From NCBI RefSeq assembly GCF_008124625.1, contig NZ_VNHM01000011.1:45425-109424 (forward strand): DNA of 64,000 nt. Reading direction: 5' to 3'. Position 1 is the stretch's first letter. The number at the start of each line of letters is the position of its first letter. Shown one piece after another: positions 35,645-47,980 of this stretch. A program made the position numbers and the translations under genes. This stretch comes from Desulfallas thermosapovorans DSM 6562 (GTDB lineage Bacteria; Bacillota; Desulfotomaculia; Desulfotomaculales; Desulfallaceae). The notes beneath the pieces were generated by a model. That model saw only the letters and a program-made list of their open reading frames with translations, was not told the DNA's origin and searched no databases.

Positions 35645-36607
35645 GTGGCCGAGCTGAGTTTTTCCACGCTGACTAAAAATGAGCTGGCCAGGGTGATTGA
35701 TACCCGGCAGTGTTGTAAAATGGCTGAACTGGGTGCCCTGATCAAAATGGATGGCTCTTTGCAGCTCAACGGGCGGCAGGTATCCCTGAATATTTTCAAC
35801 CATAATGCCGCCGTGGCCCGTAAATTATTCAAACTTTTTAAAGAGCTTTTTGGTGTGCAGGCCCAGGTGCTGGTGAGAAGAAAGGTGCGCCTGCGCAAAA
35901 ATAATGTCTATTGGGTGCGCATACCGCCCCGGGAGGGCCTGGCGGCCATGCTGGGGCAACTGGGGTTGGTAAATTCCGACTGGTCTTTGCAGGAAGGTAT
36001 ACAGCGGGAGTTGCTGCGCTGTGATTACTGCCGCCGCGCCTATTTGCGCGGCGCCTTCCTGGGTGGTGGGTCGGTCAACAGCCCGGAGGGGAATTACCAT
36101 ATGGAAATTATTACTAGCAAAGAAGAGCATGCCGCCAGCATCTGTCATTTGCTGCAGGAATTTAACCTGTCTGCCAAAGTCAGCCGGCGTAAGGCATGGT
36201 ATGTGGTGTATTTAAAGGACAGCGATCAAATTGTGGAGTGTTTGAACATCATGGGTGCCCATTCGGCGCTGCTGGAATTTGAGAATACCAGGATATTTAA
36301 GGATATGCGAAACCAGGTGAACCGGCTGGTCAACTGTGAAACCGCCAATTTAAACAAAACAGTGGATGCTTCCCTGCGCCAAACGGAAAGTATTGCCCTG
36401 GTGGCCCGGGTCATCGGTCTGGATAAACTGCCGGGCGGGCTGCGGGAAATTGCCGAACTGCGCATGAAATTCCCCGATGCCAGTTTGAAGGAACTGGGGG
36501 AGATGGCCAACCCGCCGCTGGGCAAATCGGGAGTTAATCACCGTTTGCGCAAGCTGGACCGGATGGCGGAAAAACTGCGGGCTGGTGACCTGCCGCCGGA
36601 ATTCTAG
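35645..36607 (+). CDS. whiA: DNA-binding protein WhiA
   Basis: A two-domain protein: an N-terminal LAGLIDADG-homing-endonuclease-like fold (about 10-210, with [19 protein letters not shown]) and a C-terminal helix-turn-helix ([25 protein letters not shown]). In sporulating actinomycetes it is a sporulation regulator and in Firmicutes it affects division. The GTG at 35645 is chosen over the upstream frame because GGGGAAGG precedes it and the family begins near SFST-x-TKNELA. Usually next to rapZ-yvcK; here nifS-thiI stand between. Confidence 0.93.
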   Translation: MAELSFSTLTKNELARVIDTRQCCKMAELGALIKMDGSLQLNGRQVSLNIFNHNAAVARKLFKLFKELFGVQAQVLVRRKVRLRKNNVYWVRIPPREGLAAMLGQLGLVNSDWSLQEGIQRELLRCDYCRRAYLRGAFLGGGSVNSPEGNYHMEIITSKEEHAASICHLLQEFNLSAKVSRRKAWYVVYLKDSDQIVECLNIMGAHSALLEFENTRIFKDMRNQVNRLVNCETANLNKTVDASLRQTESIALVARVIGLDKLPGGLREIAELRMKFPDASLKELGEMANPPLGKSGVNHRLRKLDRMAEKLRAGDLPPEF

Positions 36608-36758
36608 CTGCCGGGAGAGGGTGTTGTTGGTAATTCCCTGGTAATTAACTGAATATATATGGATAATAAATTTATAGGCAGGATTTTTGCTAATGAATGT
36701 AGAATAATATAGTAAAAGAATTTTAAATATTACAATTAATTGGGAGGAGTATCCGGCT

Positions 36759-38162
36759 ATGCGCATGGGCTACGGTCTTAACATCGTGCAAACTCAAAAA
36801 TTAATAATGACACCCGAATTGCGCCAGGCCATTACTGTTTTGCAACTTTCTTCCCTGGAACTGGACATGTACGTGCAGCAGCAGCTTCAGGAGAATCCCT
36901 TGCTGGAAGTCAGGGAGGAAGACTTTGAAAGAACGGAAACAGATAAACCGCCCGGTGAAACAGGCGCGGGGGAAAGGGAATATGACATTGATTGGCAGGA
37001 TTATTTTCACGACAGCAGTGACCTGGGCATGCCCCGTTCCGAAGTGCAGCGGGAACAAAATGAATGCAGTTACGAGCAATTTGTCACCCGCGCGCCGAAT
37101 CTGATGGAACATTTGCTTCAGCAGCTTGGTTTGGTGAAATGCAACAAACGCAAGAAGGCCATTGCCGAGTATATTATTGGTAATATTAACGATAACGGTT
37201 ATCTTGGTTGTCCAATTGACGAGATAGCTAACCAGATGCAGGAGGCACCCGGTGAAGTGCTGGATGCATTGCGGGTTGTGCAATCCTTTGATCCACCCGG
37301 GGTGGGGGCCCGCTCACTGCAGGAGTGCCTGCAGCTGCAGTTGAATTACCTGGGTCTTGAGGACCCGCTGGTTAACGTAGTGGTGGAAAGACACCTGTTG
37401 GATCTGGCCGACGGTAAGTTCAGCCGTATGGCCCAACTGCTGGGTGTACCGGTGCAGGAGATTCAACGGGTGGCCGATCTGCTGAAAACCCTGGACCCCA
37501 AACCCGGGCGAAACTTCAGCAGTTCCAACGATAACCGTTATATTGTGCCCGATATTATATTAAACAAAGTGGACGGGGAATATGTAATCATTACCAATGA
37601 CAATTCCCTGCCCCGTTTGACCATCAACAACACTTATCGTGCTGTGCTGGGGCAGGATAAGGGGGACAATAATACCAAAAAATTTGTGGAACACAAACTG
37701 AACGCCGCGGCTTGGTTGATTAAGAGCATTGAACAGCGCCGCCTGACCCTGTACAAGGTCACCAAGTGCCTGGTTGACTTGCAGCGGGATTTTCTGGATT
37801 ACGGTGTTAAATTTTTAAAGCCGCTGAATCTTAAAACAGTGGCCGATATTGTGGGCTTGCATGAATCCACCGTATCCCGGGCCACTGCCAACAAGTATAT
37901 CCAGACTCCCCAGGGCGTTTTTGAAATGAAGTACTTTTTTTCTTCCGGTTTGAGTAATCTGGGCGGTTCAGCTGTTTCCGCCGAAAGCATTAAAAAAACA
38001 TTGCAGGAAATAGTCAATGGTGAAGACGCCAAAAAACCGTTAAACGACCAGCAGATCGCGGATATATTCAACCGGCGCGGGATAAAAATTTCCCGGCGCA
38101 CAGTGGCTAAATACCGGGATGAACTGAATATACCGCCCATCAGAAAAAGAAAACGCTATTGA
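36759..38162 (+). CDS. rpoN: RNA polymerase sigma-54 factor
   Basis: Sigma-54 directs transcription from -24/-12 promoters with enhancer-binding activators. The 467-residue protein has the Gln/Leu-rich region I (LIMTPELRQAITVLQLSSLEL), a core-binding region, a helix-turn-helix (VGLHESTVSRATANKYIQTP) and the RpoN box near the C-terminus (SRRTVAKYRDELNIP). ATG with GGGAGGAG upstream. A strong terminator follows, so it is not in the glycolytic operon despite adjacency. Confidence 0.97.
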   Translation: MRMGYGLNIVQTQKLIMTPELRQAITVLQLSSLELDMYVQQQLQENPLLEVREEDFERTETDKPPGETGAGEREYDIDWQDYFHDSSDLGMPRSEVQREQNECSYEQFVTRAPNLMEHLLQQLGLVKCNKRKKAIAEYIIGNINDNGYLGCPIDEIANQMQEAPGEVLDALRVVQSFDPPGVGARSLQECLQLQLNYLGLEDPLVNVVVERHLLDLADGKFSRMAQLLGVPVQEIQRVADLLKTLDPKPGRNFSSSNDNRYIVPDIILNKVDGEYVIITNDNSLPRLTINNTYRAVLGQDKGDNNTKKFVEHKLNAAAWLIKSIEQRRLTLYKVTKCLVDLQRDFLDYGVKFLKPLNLKTVADIVGLHESTVSRATANKYIQTPQGVFEMKYFFSSGLSNLGGSAVSAESIKKTLQEIVNGEDAKKPLNDQQIADIFNRRGIKISRRTVAKYRDELNIPPIRKRKRY

Positions 38163-38172
38163 TTTTATTTGG

Positions 38173-38201
38173 GAGAACCGCCGGGCGGTTCTCTTTTTTT
38201 T
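38173..38201 (+). terminator. Terminator of rpoN
   Basis: GAGAACCGCC and GGCGGTTCTC form a 10-bp stem with a one-base centre, followed by eight T. Confidence 0.9.
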
Positions 38202-38315
38202 ATATTCTGTATACAAAAAAGAAGGAAACAATTTATTAATTAGCGAATAGAGTATAACATATTTATTTGGATAACAGCTACTAAGGTATACTAAATAAAA
38301 GGAGTGGTGGTAATA

Positions 38316-39347
38316 ATGACGGTGAAGTTGGGGATTAACGGCTTTGGTAGAATTGGACGTTTAGTGCTGAGAGCAGCGCTGCGCCACCCGGAAATTGAGG
38401 TGGTGGCCGTTAATCACAAATCCCGCAGGCTGCCGGTTAACGATGTTTTTGCCAGCTCCCTTGCCCACACGCTGAAATATGATTCCATACACGGCAAGCT
38501 GGATGACGATATAAAAGGTTATGACGATATTATTGATGTAAACGGCCAGCAGTTCAAGGTACTGTCCGAAGGAGATCCCGGTGCGCTGCCCTGGGGAGAA
38601 CTGGGTGTGGATATTGTGGTGGAATCAACCGGCAAGTTCAACGACCCTGAGAAGGCGGCGGCTCACCTGGCGGCCGGGGCGAAAAAGGTGGTTATATCAG
38701 CGCCCGCCAAGGGGGATTGCTTGACGCTGGTGATGGGGGTTAATGAAGACAAGTATGATCCCGCCGTACATAACGTGGTGAGCAATGCCTCCTGCACCAC
38801 CAACTGCCTGGCCCCTGTGGCCAAAGTGCTGCTGAACAAGTTCGGCATTGTCAAGGGGCTGATGACCACGGTGCATGCGGTGACCAACAACCAGCAGATT
38901 CTGGATATGCCCAGCAAGGATTTGCGCCGCAGCAGGGCGGCATTCAGTTCCATTATTCCCACCACCACCGGAGCGGCCCGGGCGGTGGCGGTGGTATTGC
39001 CCGAGCTGGCAGGCAGGCTGAACGGTATGGCCATGCGGGTGCCCACCCCCAATGTTTCCCTGGTGGACCTGGTGGTGCAATTGGAGAAAAAGGTAACCCG
39101 GGAAGAGGTTAACGCGGCCTTGAAGGAGGCGGCGGAAGGTGAATTAAAAGGGATACTGGGTTACAGTGAACTGCCGCTGGTTTCCATCGACTATACCGGT
39201 GATCCCCATTCTTCCGTTGTGGACGCCCTTTCCACCATGGTGATTCAGGATGATATGGTGAAGGTGCTGGCCTGGTATGACAACGAATGGGGGTACTCCA
39301 ACCGGGTGGTGGATTTGGTAGAATACATTGCTAAAAAGGGATTATAA
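38316..39347 (+). CDS. gap: Glyceraldehyde-3-phosphate dehydrogenase
   Basis: NAD(P)-dependent oxidation of glyceraldehyde-3-phosphate. GINGFGRIGR opens the Rossmann fold; the catalytic cysteine is in SNASCTTNC; the C-terminus is WYDNEWGYSNRVVDL. After beta-strand B the usual Asn-Asp is replaced by NHKSRR, so the Asp that normally rejects NADP is absent (see findings). ATG at 38316 with GGAG upstream. First gene of gap-pgk-tpiA-gpmI-eno; no cggR regulator gene precedes it. Confidence 0.97.
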   Translation: MTVKLGINGFGRIGRLVLRAALRHPEIEVVAVNHKSRRLPVNDVFASSLAHTLKYDSIHGKLDDDIKGYDDIIDVNGQQFKVLSEGDPGALPWGELGVDIVVESTGKFNDPEKAAAHLAAGAKKVVISAPAKGDCLTLVMGVNEDKYDPAVHNVVSNASCTTNCLAPVAKVLLNKFGIVKGLMTTVHAVTNNQQILDMPSKDLRRSRAAFSSIIPTTTGAARAVAVVLPELAGRLNGMAMRVPTPNVSLVDLVVQLEKKVTREEVNAALKEAAEGELKGILGYSELPLVSIDYTGDPHSSVVDALSTMVIQDDMVKVLAWYDNEWGYSNRVVDLVEYIAKKGL

Positions 39348-39395
39348 TATATTCATATCTTAAGTTGTGGTTAACATTTCCGTAGGGGGGATCTT

Positions 39396-40580
39396 ATGGC
39401 CAAAAAGACCGTCCGGGATGTGGATGTTTCCGGCAAACGGGTGCTGGTGCGGGTGGATTTCAACGTGCCTCTGGATAAGGAGGGCCATGTAACCGACGAT
39501 ACCCGTATCAAGGCGGCACTGCCCACCATCAAATACCTGACCGGGGAAAAGGCCAGGGTAATATTGATGTCACACCTGGGCAGGCCCAAGGGGCAGGTAA
39601 ATGACAGCTACCGGTTGGACGCCGTCGCCGCTCGCCTGGAGCAGTTGCTGGGGGCCCCGGTACGTAAAGTGGATGATTGTATTGGCGAGCAGGTACAGCA
39701 GGCGGTGGATGAATTAGGGGAAGGCGATGTGCTGCTGCTGGAGAACCTGCGGTTCCATCCCGGAGAGGAAAAAAACGAGGCCGGTTTCGCTCGCCAGCTG
39801 GCAGCGCTGGGCGATTTGCTGGTCAACGATGCCTTTGGCACGGCCCACCGGGCCCACGCCTCCAACCAGGGCGTGGCACAGCTGCTCCCTGCGGTGGCCG
39901 GTTTCCTGATGGAAAAGGAAATTACCATGCTGGGCCAGGTGCTGGGCTCGCCCAGCCGTCCCTTTGTGGCTATTATGGGCGGGGCCAAGGTTTCAGATAA
40001 AATTGGTGTTATTGATAATCTTTTGACCAGGGTGGATGCGCTTTTAATCGGCGGCGGCATGGCCAACACTTTTCTCAAGGCCGCCGGTTATGAAACAGGC
40101 AAATCACTTTTGGAGCCGGATAAGGTTGAACTGGCCGGGCAGTTGCTGCAAAGGGCCCGGGAAAAGGGTGTGGAAATGTTGCTGCCCGTGGACGTGGTGG
40201 TGGCCCCGGCGGCTTCACCAGACGCGTCTTTCCGGGTGGTGCCGGTAAATGCTGTGCCCGGGGACGACATGATCTTGGATATAGGGCCGGAAACGGTGCA
40301 GCAGTTCGGTGACCGGCTAAAAGGGGCTGCCACCGTGGTATGGAACGGTCCTCTGGGTGTGTTTGAAATGGAACCCTTTGCCCGGGGCACCATAGGTATT
40401 GCCCGGGCACTGGCGGACAGCAATGCGGTCACCGTCATCGGCGGCGGTGATTCGGCAGCCGCGGTGGAAAAGGCCGGGGTGGCCGGTAGAATTACACATA
40501 TATCCACCGGCGGCGGTGCATCGCTCAAGTTTTTGGAGGGCAAGGAATTGCCCGGGGTGGCGGCCCTGCTGGATAAATAA
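39396..40580 (+). CDS. pgk: Phosphoglycerate kinase
   Basis: Makes ATP from 1,3-bisphosphoglycerate. Recognisable segments are RVDFNVPLD near residue 20, SHLGRPKG near 55, the hinge region with [12 protein letters not shown] near 205 and the C-terminal [15 protein letters not shown]...[10 protein letters not shown]. 394 residues is normal. Preceded by a GGGGGG-type site and the ATG at 39396; follows gap by 48 bases. Confidence 0.97.
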   Translation: MAKKTVRDVDVSGKRVLVRVDFNVPLDKEGHVTDDTRIKAALPTIKYLTGEKARVILMSHLGRPKGQVNDSYRLDAVAARLEQLLGAPVRKVDDCIGEQVQQAVDELGEGDVLLLENLRFHPGEEKNEAGFARQLAALGDLLVNDAFGTAHRAHASNQGVAQLLPAVAGFLMEKEITMLGQVLGSPSRPFVAIMGGAKVSDKIGVIDNLLTRVDALLIGGGMANTFLKAAGYETGKSLLEPDKVELAGQLLQRAREKGVEMLLPVDVVVAPAASPDASFRVVPVNAVPGDDMILDIGPETVQQFGDRLKGAATVVWNGPLGVFEMEPFARGTIGIARALADSNAVTVIGGGDSAAAVEKAGVAGRITHISTGGGASLKFLEGKELPGVAALLDK

Positions 40581-40599
40581 AGGTTTATTGTGTGCGTGA

Positions 40600-40638
40600 A
40601 AACCCCATTTCGGACCCGGTCCGGGGCGGGGTCTTTTC
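40600..40638 (+). terminator. Hairpin between pgk and tpiA
   Basis: ACCCC/GGGGT encloses a GGAC/GTCC stem, followed by CTTTT. It could attenuate the transcript within the operon or set relative expression. Confidence 0.45.
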
Positions 40639-40662
40639 GCGGCATTAAGAGGAGTGTTTGCC

Positions 40663-41442
<780 letters not shown>

Positions 41443-41547
41443 ATTTATATTACTTGATGATGGTTGATTTAATAAAAAATCTAATGATTGAAATAAGGTC
41501 TCCGTGAAGTGTTTAAACTTAAAGCGGTTAATAGAGGAGGAAATATT

Positions 41548-43092
41548 TTGGCTGCCAATAAACGCCCCCTGGCGCTCTTTATATTAGACGGCTGGGGGCT
41601 CAGTGACAAGCAAGAGGGCAATGCCATCGCCCTGGCGAAAAAGCCCAACATGGACAAGCTGCTGGCTCAATACCCCCACACCGTGCTGGGCTGTTCCGGC
41701 GAGGATGTGGGGCTGCCCGGGGGGCAAATGGGCAATTCCGAGGTGGGCCATTTAAACATGGGGGCCGGGCGGGTGGTTTACCAGGAGTTGACCAGAATCA
41801 GCCGGGCTATCCGGGACCGTTCTTTTTATGATAACCCGGTGTTGCTGGAGGCAGTGGAGAAGGCCCGGGAACGTAAATCCGCCCTGCACTTGATGGGGTT
41901 GCTCTCGGACGGTGGTGTGCACAGCCATATTGAACATTTATATGCCCTTTTGGAACTGGCCCGGGACCAGGGGTTGCCCCGGGTTTATGTGCATGCCTTT
42001 CTGGACGGCCGGGATGTGCCGCCCGCCAATGCCAGGGAATATATAGAGCCCCTGGTGGAGCGCATGCGTAAGATGGAAACCGGGCAAGTGGCCACCGTCA
42101 TGGGGCGCTATTATGCCATGGACCGGGATCGCCGCTGGGAACGTAACAAAGAGGCTTATGACGCCATGGTGCTGGGAGAGGGCTACCGGGCGGCGTCGGC
42201 GCTGGAAGCGCTGGAACAGGCCTACCGGCGCCGGGAAACCGATGAATTTGTCAAACCCACCGTGGTGGTGGATGAACAGGGTAACCCGGTGGGCCGGGTT
42301 GCGGGCGGCGATGTGATTATTTTTTATAACTTCCGTCCCGACCGGGCCAGGCAAATCACCCGGGCCTTTGTGGACAAAGATTTTGATGGCTTTGAACGTC
42401 CCGCCGACCGGCCGGTGGTGCATTATGTGTGTATGACCCAGTATGACAAAACCATCGAGGCGCCGGTGGCCTTTCGTCCCCAGGTGCTGGTCAACACCCT
42501 GGGTGAAGTGCTCAGTTATCGCAATTTAAAGCAGTTGCGTTTGGCTGAAACCGAAAAGTATGCCCATGTCACCTTCTTTTTCAACGGCGGTGTGGAAAAG
42601 CCCAATAAAGGCGAAGACCGGATATTAATCCCTTCGCCGAAGGTACCTACTTATGATTTGCAGCCCGAGATGAGCGCTGTCCAGGTGACGGATACCTTTA
42701 TCGAAAAGGTTAAGGAACAAACCTATGATGTGATTATCGTAAATTATGCCAATCCGGATATGGTGGGCCATACCGGTGTATTGCCCGCGGCCGTCAAGGC
42801 GGTGGAAACGGTGGATATGTGCCTTGGCCGGGCGGTGCAGGCGGTGCTGCAGGCGGGCGGTGTGGCGCTAATTACCGCCGACCATGGTAATGCCGAGGAA
42901 ATGGTGGGTGAGGCCGGGAAACCATTAACCGCCCACACCACGGACCCCGTGCCCTTCATACTGGTGAGCCGGGAGCACCAAAACGCCAAACTGCGTACCG
43001 GGCGCCTGGAGGACGTGGCCCCCACGGTGCTGCACTTGCTGAACATAGAAAAACCGCCGGAAATGACGGGCAGCACCCTGCTGGAGCAATAG
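41548..43092 (+). CDS. gpmI: 2,3-bisphosphoglycerate-independent phosphoglycerate mutase
   Basis: A manganese enzyme of the alkaline-phosphatase superfamily. LFILDGWGLS carries the first metal Asp, GNSEVGHLNMGAGRVVYQ the phosphorylated Ser, and ADHGNAEEM...AHTTDPVPF the later ligands. About 514 residues. TTG at 41548 is preferred because GAGGAGG lies just upstream; the longer frame from 41509 adds residues absent from the family. Confidence 0.95.
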   Translation: MAANKRPLALFILDGWGLSDKQEGNAIALAKKPNMDKLLAQYPHTVLGCSGEDVGLPGGQMGNSEVGHLNMGAGRVVYQELTRISRAIRDRSFYDNPVLLEAVEKARERKSALHLMGLLSDGGVHSHIEHLYALLELARDQGLPRVYVHAFLDGRDVPPANAREYIEPLVERMRKMETGQVATVMGRYYAMDRDRRWERNKEAYDAMVLGEGYRAASALEALEQAYRRRETDEFVKPTVVVDEQGNPVGRVAGGDVIIFYNFRPDRARQITRAFVDKDFDGFERPADRPVVHYVCMTQYDKTIEAPVAFRPQVLVNTLGEVLSYRNLKQLRLAETEKYAHVTFFFNGGVEKPNKGEDRILIPSPKVPTYDLQPEMSAVQVTDTFIEKVKEQTYDVIIVNYANPDMVGHTGVLPAAVKAVETVDMCLGRAVQAVLQAGGVALITADHGNAEEMVGEAGKPLTAHTTDPVPFILVSREHQNAKLRTGRLEDVAPTVLHLLNIEKPPEMTGSTLLEQ

Positions 43093-43260
43093 CGCCGCTG
43101 GTTGCTTAGGTGATGGGTGTTGAAAGTCGTCAAAGAAATTCTTTCATGATGTTTTGTGCCCTGGAAAGGCATGCATATAAGGTTGAAAGGTCCTTGCGGC
43201 CTTCCTGGCGGCCTTGGTAATGTTTTGTTATACACTGGATTTTGGGAAATGCTATGATAA

Positions 43261-44577
<1,317 letters not shown>

Positions 44578-44674
44578 CCCCCCGGGTAGCAACTATGGAG
44601 CTGATACACAATAAGTGTTGCTTTATCCACCCTGTTATATTAAAATGTTTTTAAGCTCATAAGGGGGAGTAAAA

Positions 44675-44911
44675 TTGGCTGTCGGTGAAATAATATTAAC
44701 TGTTTTACACGTGATTTTCAGCCTGGGATTAATAGCGGTAGTTTTGCTGCAATCGGGTAAAAGCGCCGGGTTGTCCGGAGCCATCGCCGGTGGAGCTGAA
44801 ACATTTTTCGGCAAGAAGAAGGGTTTGGACGATTTCCTGGCTAAAATTACCGTTTTTGTGGCCATAGGATTCGCCGCTACCTCATTAATACTTGTGGTTT
44901 TAACGAGATAA
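44675..44911 (+). CDS. secG: Protein translocase subunit SecG
   Basis: A 78-residue SecYEG component with two membrane helices (about 5-27 and 53-75) joined by the conserved loop LLQSGKSAGLSGAIAGGAETFFGKKKG. The TTG start has GGGGGAG upstream. SecG after eno is common in Firmicutes. A terminator follows at once. Confidence 0.93.
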   Translation: MAVGEIILTVLHVIFSLGLIAVVLLQSGKSAGLSGAIAGGAETFFGKKKGLDDFLAKITVFVAIGFAATSLILVVLTR

Positions 44912-44913
44912 GA

Positions 44914-44940
44914 AATCCGGGAGTTCCCCGGATTTTTTAT
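44914..44940 (+). terminator. Terminator of the eno-secG transcript
   Basis: AATCCGGG and CCCGGATT form the stem, followed by TTTTTAT. Confidence 0.88.
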
Positions 44941-45002
44941 TCGCAAAAGATAAATGCCAGCGAAATATTAGTTATGCTTAAATGCAGTATTTATTAAAAC
45001 AA

Positions 45003-45031
45003 TTGTTAAATTTTGCTCTCTATGCTATAAT
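45003..45031 (+). promoter_or_regulatory. Promoter upstream of hppA
   Basis: TTGTTA (45003-45008) and TATAAT (45026-45031) with a 17-base spacer, giving a leader of about 130 bases before the hppA start. Confidence 0.75.
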
Positions 45032-45086
45032 TTTTTGTGAGGACAGTGGATAAGCTTTGATAAAACAATGCTATGAAGGAGGTGAA

Positions 45087-45143
45087 TTGGAGAGCCTTGT
45101 GGCGCAAGTAGGGTTGTTGCACTTTTTAAAATGCTTATTTTAG
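45087..45143 (+). CDS. Possible 18-codon leader peptide of hppA
   Basis: An AAGGAGGTGA sequence, complementary to the 16S 3' end, is followed 4 bases later by TTG and an 18-codon frame (peptide beginning MESLVAQVGLLHF) that ends 22 bases before the hppA start. The unusually strong site makes real translation plausible, either to couple to hppA or to attenuate. No similar peptide is recognised, and the frame may be fortuitous. Confidence 0.35.
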   Translation: MESLVAQVGLLHFLKCLF

Positions 45144-45165
45144 GGGAAGAGGAGGGTAATTATAA

Positions 45166-47304
45166 GTGGATTTTAATATGACTTTGGCGTATTACGCCGC
45201 TGGAGCAGGCGCTCTTGCGCTTTTGTTCGCCCTTTTCACAATGTCCCAGGTGCTCAAAGAGAGCATGGGCACGCCCAAAATGAAGCAGCTTTCCGAAGCT
45301 GTTCAAGAGGGCGCAATGGCGTACATGAATCGTCAGTATAAAACACTTATTCCTTTTGCAATTGTAATTTTTGTATTACTATGGGCTGCACAATATTTTG
45401 TTGAGATGGGTGAAGGATCCCACCTGCCCGTTGGTCCTGCATCCGCCATTTCATTCCTGGTCGGTGCGATTTGCTCCGCCATTGCCGGTTATCTGGGCAT
45501 GAACAGTACCACCAAATCCAACGCCCGTACCGCTGAAGCCGCTCGTAGTTCCGGTTTGGGCAAGGCCCTGCAGGTTTCCTTCCGCGCCGGTGCCGTTATG
45601 GGTCTGTCTGTGGCCGGTCTGGGTCTGCTGGGTGTTTCCTTACTTTTTATTATTTTCCAAAGCCCGCTGATCATTAACAGTTTTGCTTTCGGTGCATCCG
45701 TTATTGCGTTCTTCGCCAGGGTCGGTGGTGGTATTTACACCAAGGCTGCCGACGTGGGTGCTGACCTGGTGGGTAAAGTTGAAGCCGGTATTCCGGAAGA
45801 CGATCCCCGTAACCCGGCCACCATTGCAGACAACGTTGGTGACAACGTTGGTGACACCGCCGGTATGGGTGCTGACTTGTTTGAATCCTATGCCGCTACC
45901 ACCATTGCCGCTATGCTGATTGGTAACACGCTGTTCGGTTTCTCCGGTGTTATCTTCCCGCTGCTGGTGGGCGCGGTTGGTATTATCGCTGCTATCCTTG
46001 GTACCTTTACCGTGCGTACCAGTGAAGACGGTAACCCGCAGGCTGCTCTTAACGTTGGTCTGTGGAGCACTAATATTATGACTCTGATTGGTACCTGGTT
46101 TGTGGCCAAGGCTGTTTTCCCGGTTGACGGTATTGCAACACCCACCGGCGTGGTCTTCGGCAATGTATCAACAGGTATTTTCATGGCCGTTGCAGCCGGT
46201 CTGATTGTTAACGTGGCTGTCGGCTATCTCACGGAATACTACACATCCAACAACAAGCCTCCGGTATTAAAAATTGCCGAAGCTTCCAAGTCCGGCCCGG
46301 CTACCAACGTAATTAACGGTCTGGCAGTGGGTATGGAATCCACATTCATCCCCATGCTGGTATTTGCCGGTGCTATTTACTTCTCCTTCTGGTCCGTGTT
46401 GACATATGCCCCGGAAGGTCAAGCTGCCCTGTGGTCCATCTATGGTATTGCCATGGCTGCCATGGGTATGCTTTCCACCGCCGGTATGGTTGTGGCGATG
46501 GACTCCTTTGGTCCGGTGGCTGACAACGCCGGTGGTATCGCCGAAATGGCCGAGCTGCCCCCCGAAGTACGTGAGAAAACTGATAAACTGGACGCCGTGG
46601 GTAACACCACTGCCGCTATTGCCAAGGGTTTTGCCATTGGGTCCGCTGCTTTGACCGCTCTGGCTCTGTTCAGTGCCTATGTTGACGGTGTTAAGCACAA
46701 CCCCAACATGCATGAAGCTTTGGCGGCCACCGGCGGTAGTTTTATCGTTAACCTGACCGACCCCATGGTGCTGGTGGGCGTGTTCATCGGTGGCGCAGTA
46801 CCCTTCCTGATTGGCGCCCGTACCATGCGTGCCGTGGGTGAGGCCGCCTTTGGAATGGTGGAAGAGGTTCGCCGCCAGTTCCGGGAAATCCCCGGTATTA
46901 TGGAAGGTACCGGCAAGCCTGACTACGCCCGTTGCGTGGACATCGCCACTCGTTCCGCCATTGGTAAAATGATCTTCCCCGGCGTTGTAGCCGTTATCGT
47001 TCCGCCTCTCGTAGGTTTTGGCCTTGGTGCCATGGCCCTGGCCGGTTTCCTGGGCGGCCTGACCACCACCGGTGTGCTGCTGGCCCTGTTCCTGGCCAAC
47101 GCCGGCGGTGCTTGGGACAATGCCAAGAAGTACATCGAGCAAGGTAACCTGGGCGGTAAGAAGAGCGACCCGCACAAGGCTGCTGTTATCGGTGATACCG
47201 TGGGTGACCCCTGTAAGGACACCTCCGGTCCTGCTATGAACCCGCTGATCAAGGTGGCAGGTACCATTTCCCTGATCCTTGGTCCCCTGCTCACCAGAAT
47301 GTAA
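45166..47304 (+). CDS. hppA: Membrane-bound ion-pumping pyrophosphatase (K+-dependent type)
   Basis: A 712-residue polytopic enzyme (about 16 helices) that uses pyrophosphate hydrolysis to pump H+ or Na+. The catalytic stretch [21 protein letters not shown] and [19 protein letters not shown] is complete, as is the C-terminal [14 protein letters not shown]. In [14 protein letters not shown] the Ala at the diagnostic site (where K+-independent enzymes have Lys) indicates K+ dependence. H+ versus Na+ cannot be told by eye. Codon use is less GC-biased at third positions (many T-ending codons) than neighbours, as expected for high expression. Confidence 0.96.
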   Translation: MDFNMTLAYYAAGAGALALLFALFTMSQVLKESMGTPKMKQLSEAVQEGAMAYMNRQYKTLIPFAIVIFVLLWAAQYFVEMGEGSHLPVGPASAISFLVGAICSAIAGYLGMNSTTKSNARTAEAARSSGLGKALQVSFRAGAVMGLSVAGLGLLGVSLLFIIFQSPLIINSFAFGASVIAFFARVGGGIYTKAADVGADLVGKVEAGIPEDDPRNPATIADNVGDNVGDTAGMGADLFESYAATTIAAMLIGNTLFGFSGVIFPLLVGAVGIIAAILGTFTVRTSEDGNPQAALNVGLWSTNIMTLIGTWFVAKAVFPVDGIATPTGVVFGNVSTGIFMAVAAGLIVNVAVGYLTEYYTSNNKPPVLKIAEASKSGPATNVINGLAVGMESTFIPMLVFAGAIYFSFWSVLTYAPEGQAALWSIYGIAMAAMGMLSTAGMVVAMDSFGPVADNAGGIAEMAELPPEVREKTDKLDAVGNTTAAIAKGFAIGSAALTALALFSAYVDGVKHNPNMHEALAATGGSFIVNLTDPMVLVGVFIGGAVPFLIGARTMRAVGEAAFGMVEEVRRQFREIPGIMEGTGKPDYARCVDIATRSAIGKMIFPGVVAVIVPPLVGFGLGAMALAGFLGGLTTTGVLLALFLANAGGAWDNAKKYIEQGNLGGKKSDPHKAAVIGDTVGDPCKDTSGPAMNPLIKVAGTISLILGPLLTRM

Positions 47305-47313
47305 TAAGCTAAT

Positions 47314-47347
47314 AAAAAAGCCGGGCTCCGTGAGCCCGGTTTTTTTA
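47314..47347. terminator. Terminator of hppA
   Basis: CCGGGCT and AGCCCGG form a stem flanked by A6 and T7, so it can act in both directions. Confidence 0.9.
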
Positions 47348-47435
47348 TTGCTTGGAGGCCGTTTAAAAAAGTCCGCGCGAGATCCATTTATAATCTCCAA
47401 GGTGACTGGCTTTTGCGGTGCCCGCATGGGTGCCG

Positions 47436-47618
47436 TTACTTAATTCCAAGCGCTGGTGCAAACATGGCTAAAAATGCGGCCACAACAAGCAGTGCCAGGG
47501 TAATTATGCGCCAGATGCGTACACCCTTGCCGCGCACCTTCATTCTGCTCATGGGTATCATGCTGGCGGCAAAGACAAAGGCAACCAAAGCCACGATTAA
47601 AGTTAATTTATTTTCCAT
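47436..47618 (-). CDS. Small membrane protein
   Basis: A 60-residue protein with two predicted helices (about 5-25 and 38-57) and a basic loop (MSRMKVRGKGVRIWR). The ATG at 47618 has GGAGGGAG upstream on this strand, which favours real expression. It is convergent with hppA. No family recognised. Confidence 0.6.
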   Translation of the reverse strand: MENKLTLIVALVAFVFAASMIPMSRMKVRGKGVRIWRIITLALLVVAAFLAMFAPALGIK

Positions 47619-47980
47619 ATCCAAAACTCCCTCCGTCAACAAAGTAGGTTATGTAAAGGAAAAGCCCACAGACCCTTATTATCAATAACCAAATATTTTC
47701 TTTCCACCCAACCCTTATTATAGCACATACACCTGTTCCCGGATAGAAAACGGTATTATTATCTGGACACTACGTTGCTACCATGGAAAAAATTTCCCCA
47801 ACCTAGAGATAAAAAACAGTATTATTATCCAGACATTCATGCTGCCAACGCGACACGGGCCTCACTCCCCTTCATTTTTATCCCCCTGGCGATGTTAAAG
47901 TGGACGGTATATTTGTTAAAACGCATATTTACAATAAACCGGGGCACAATATTTATAAATAAAGGATCGGAGGGATAATT

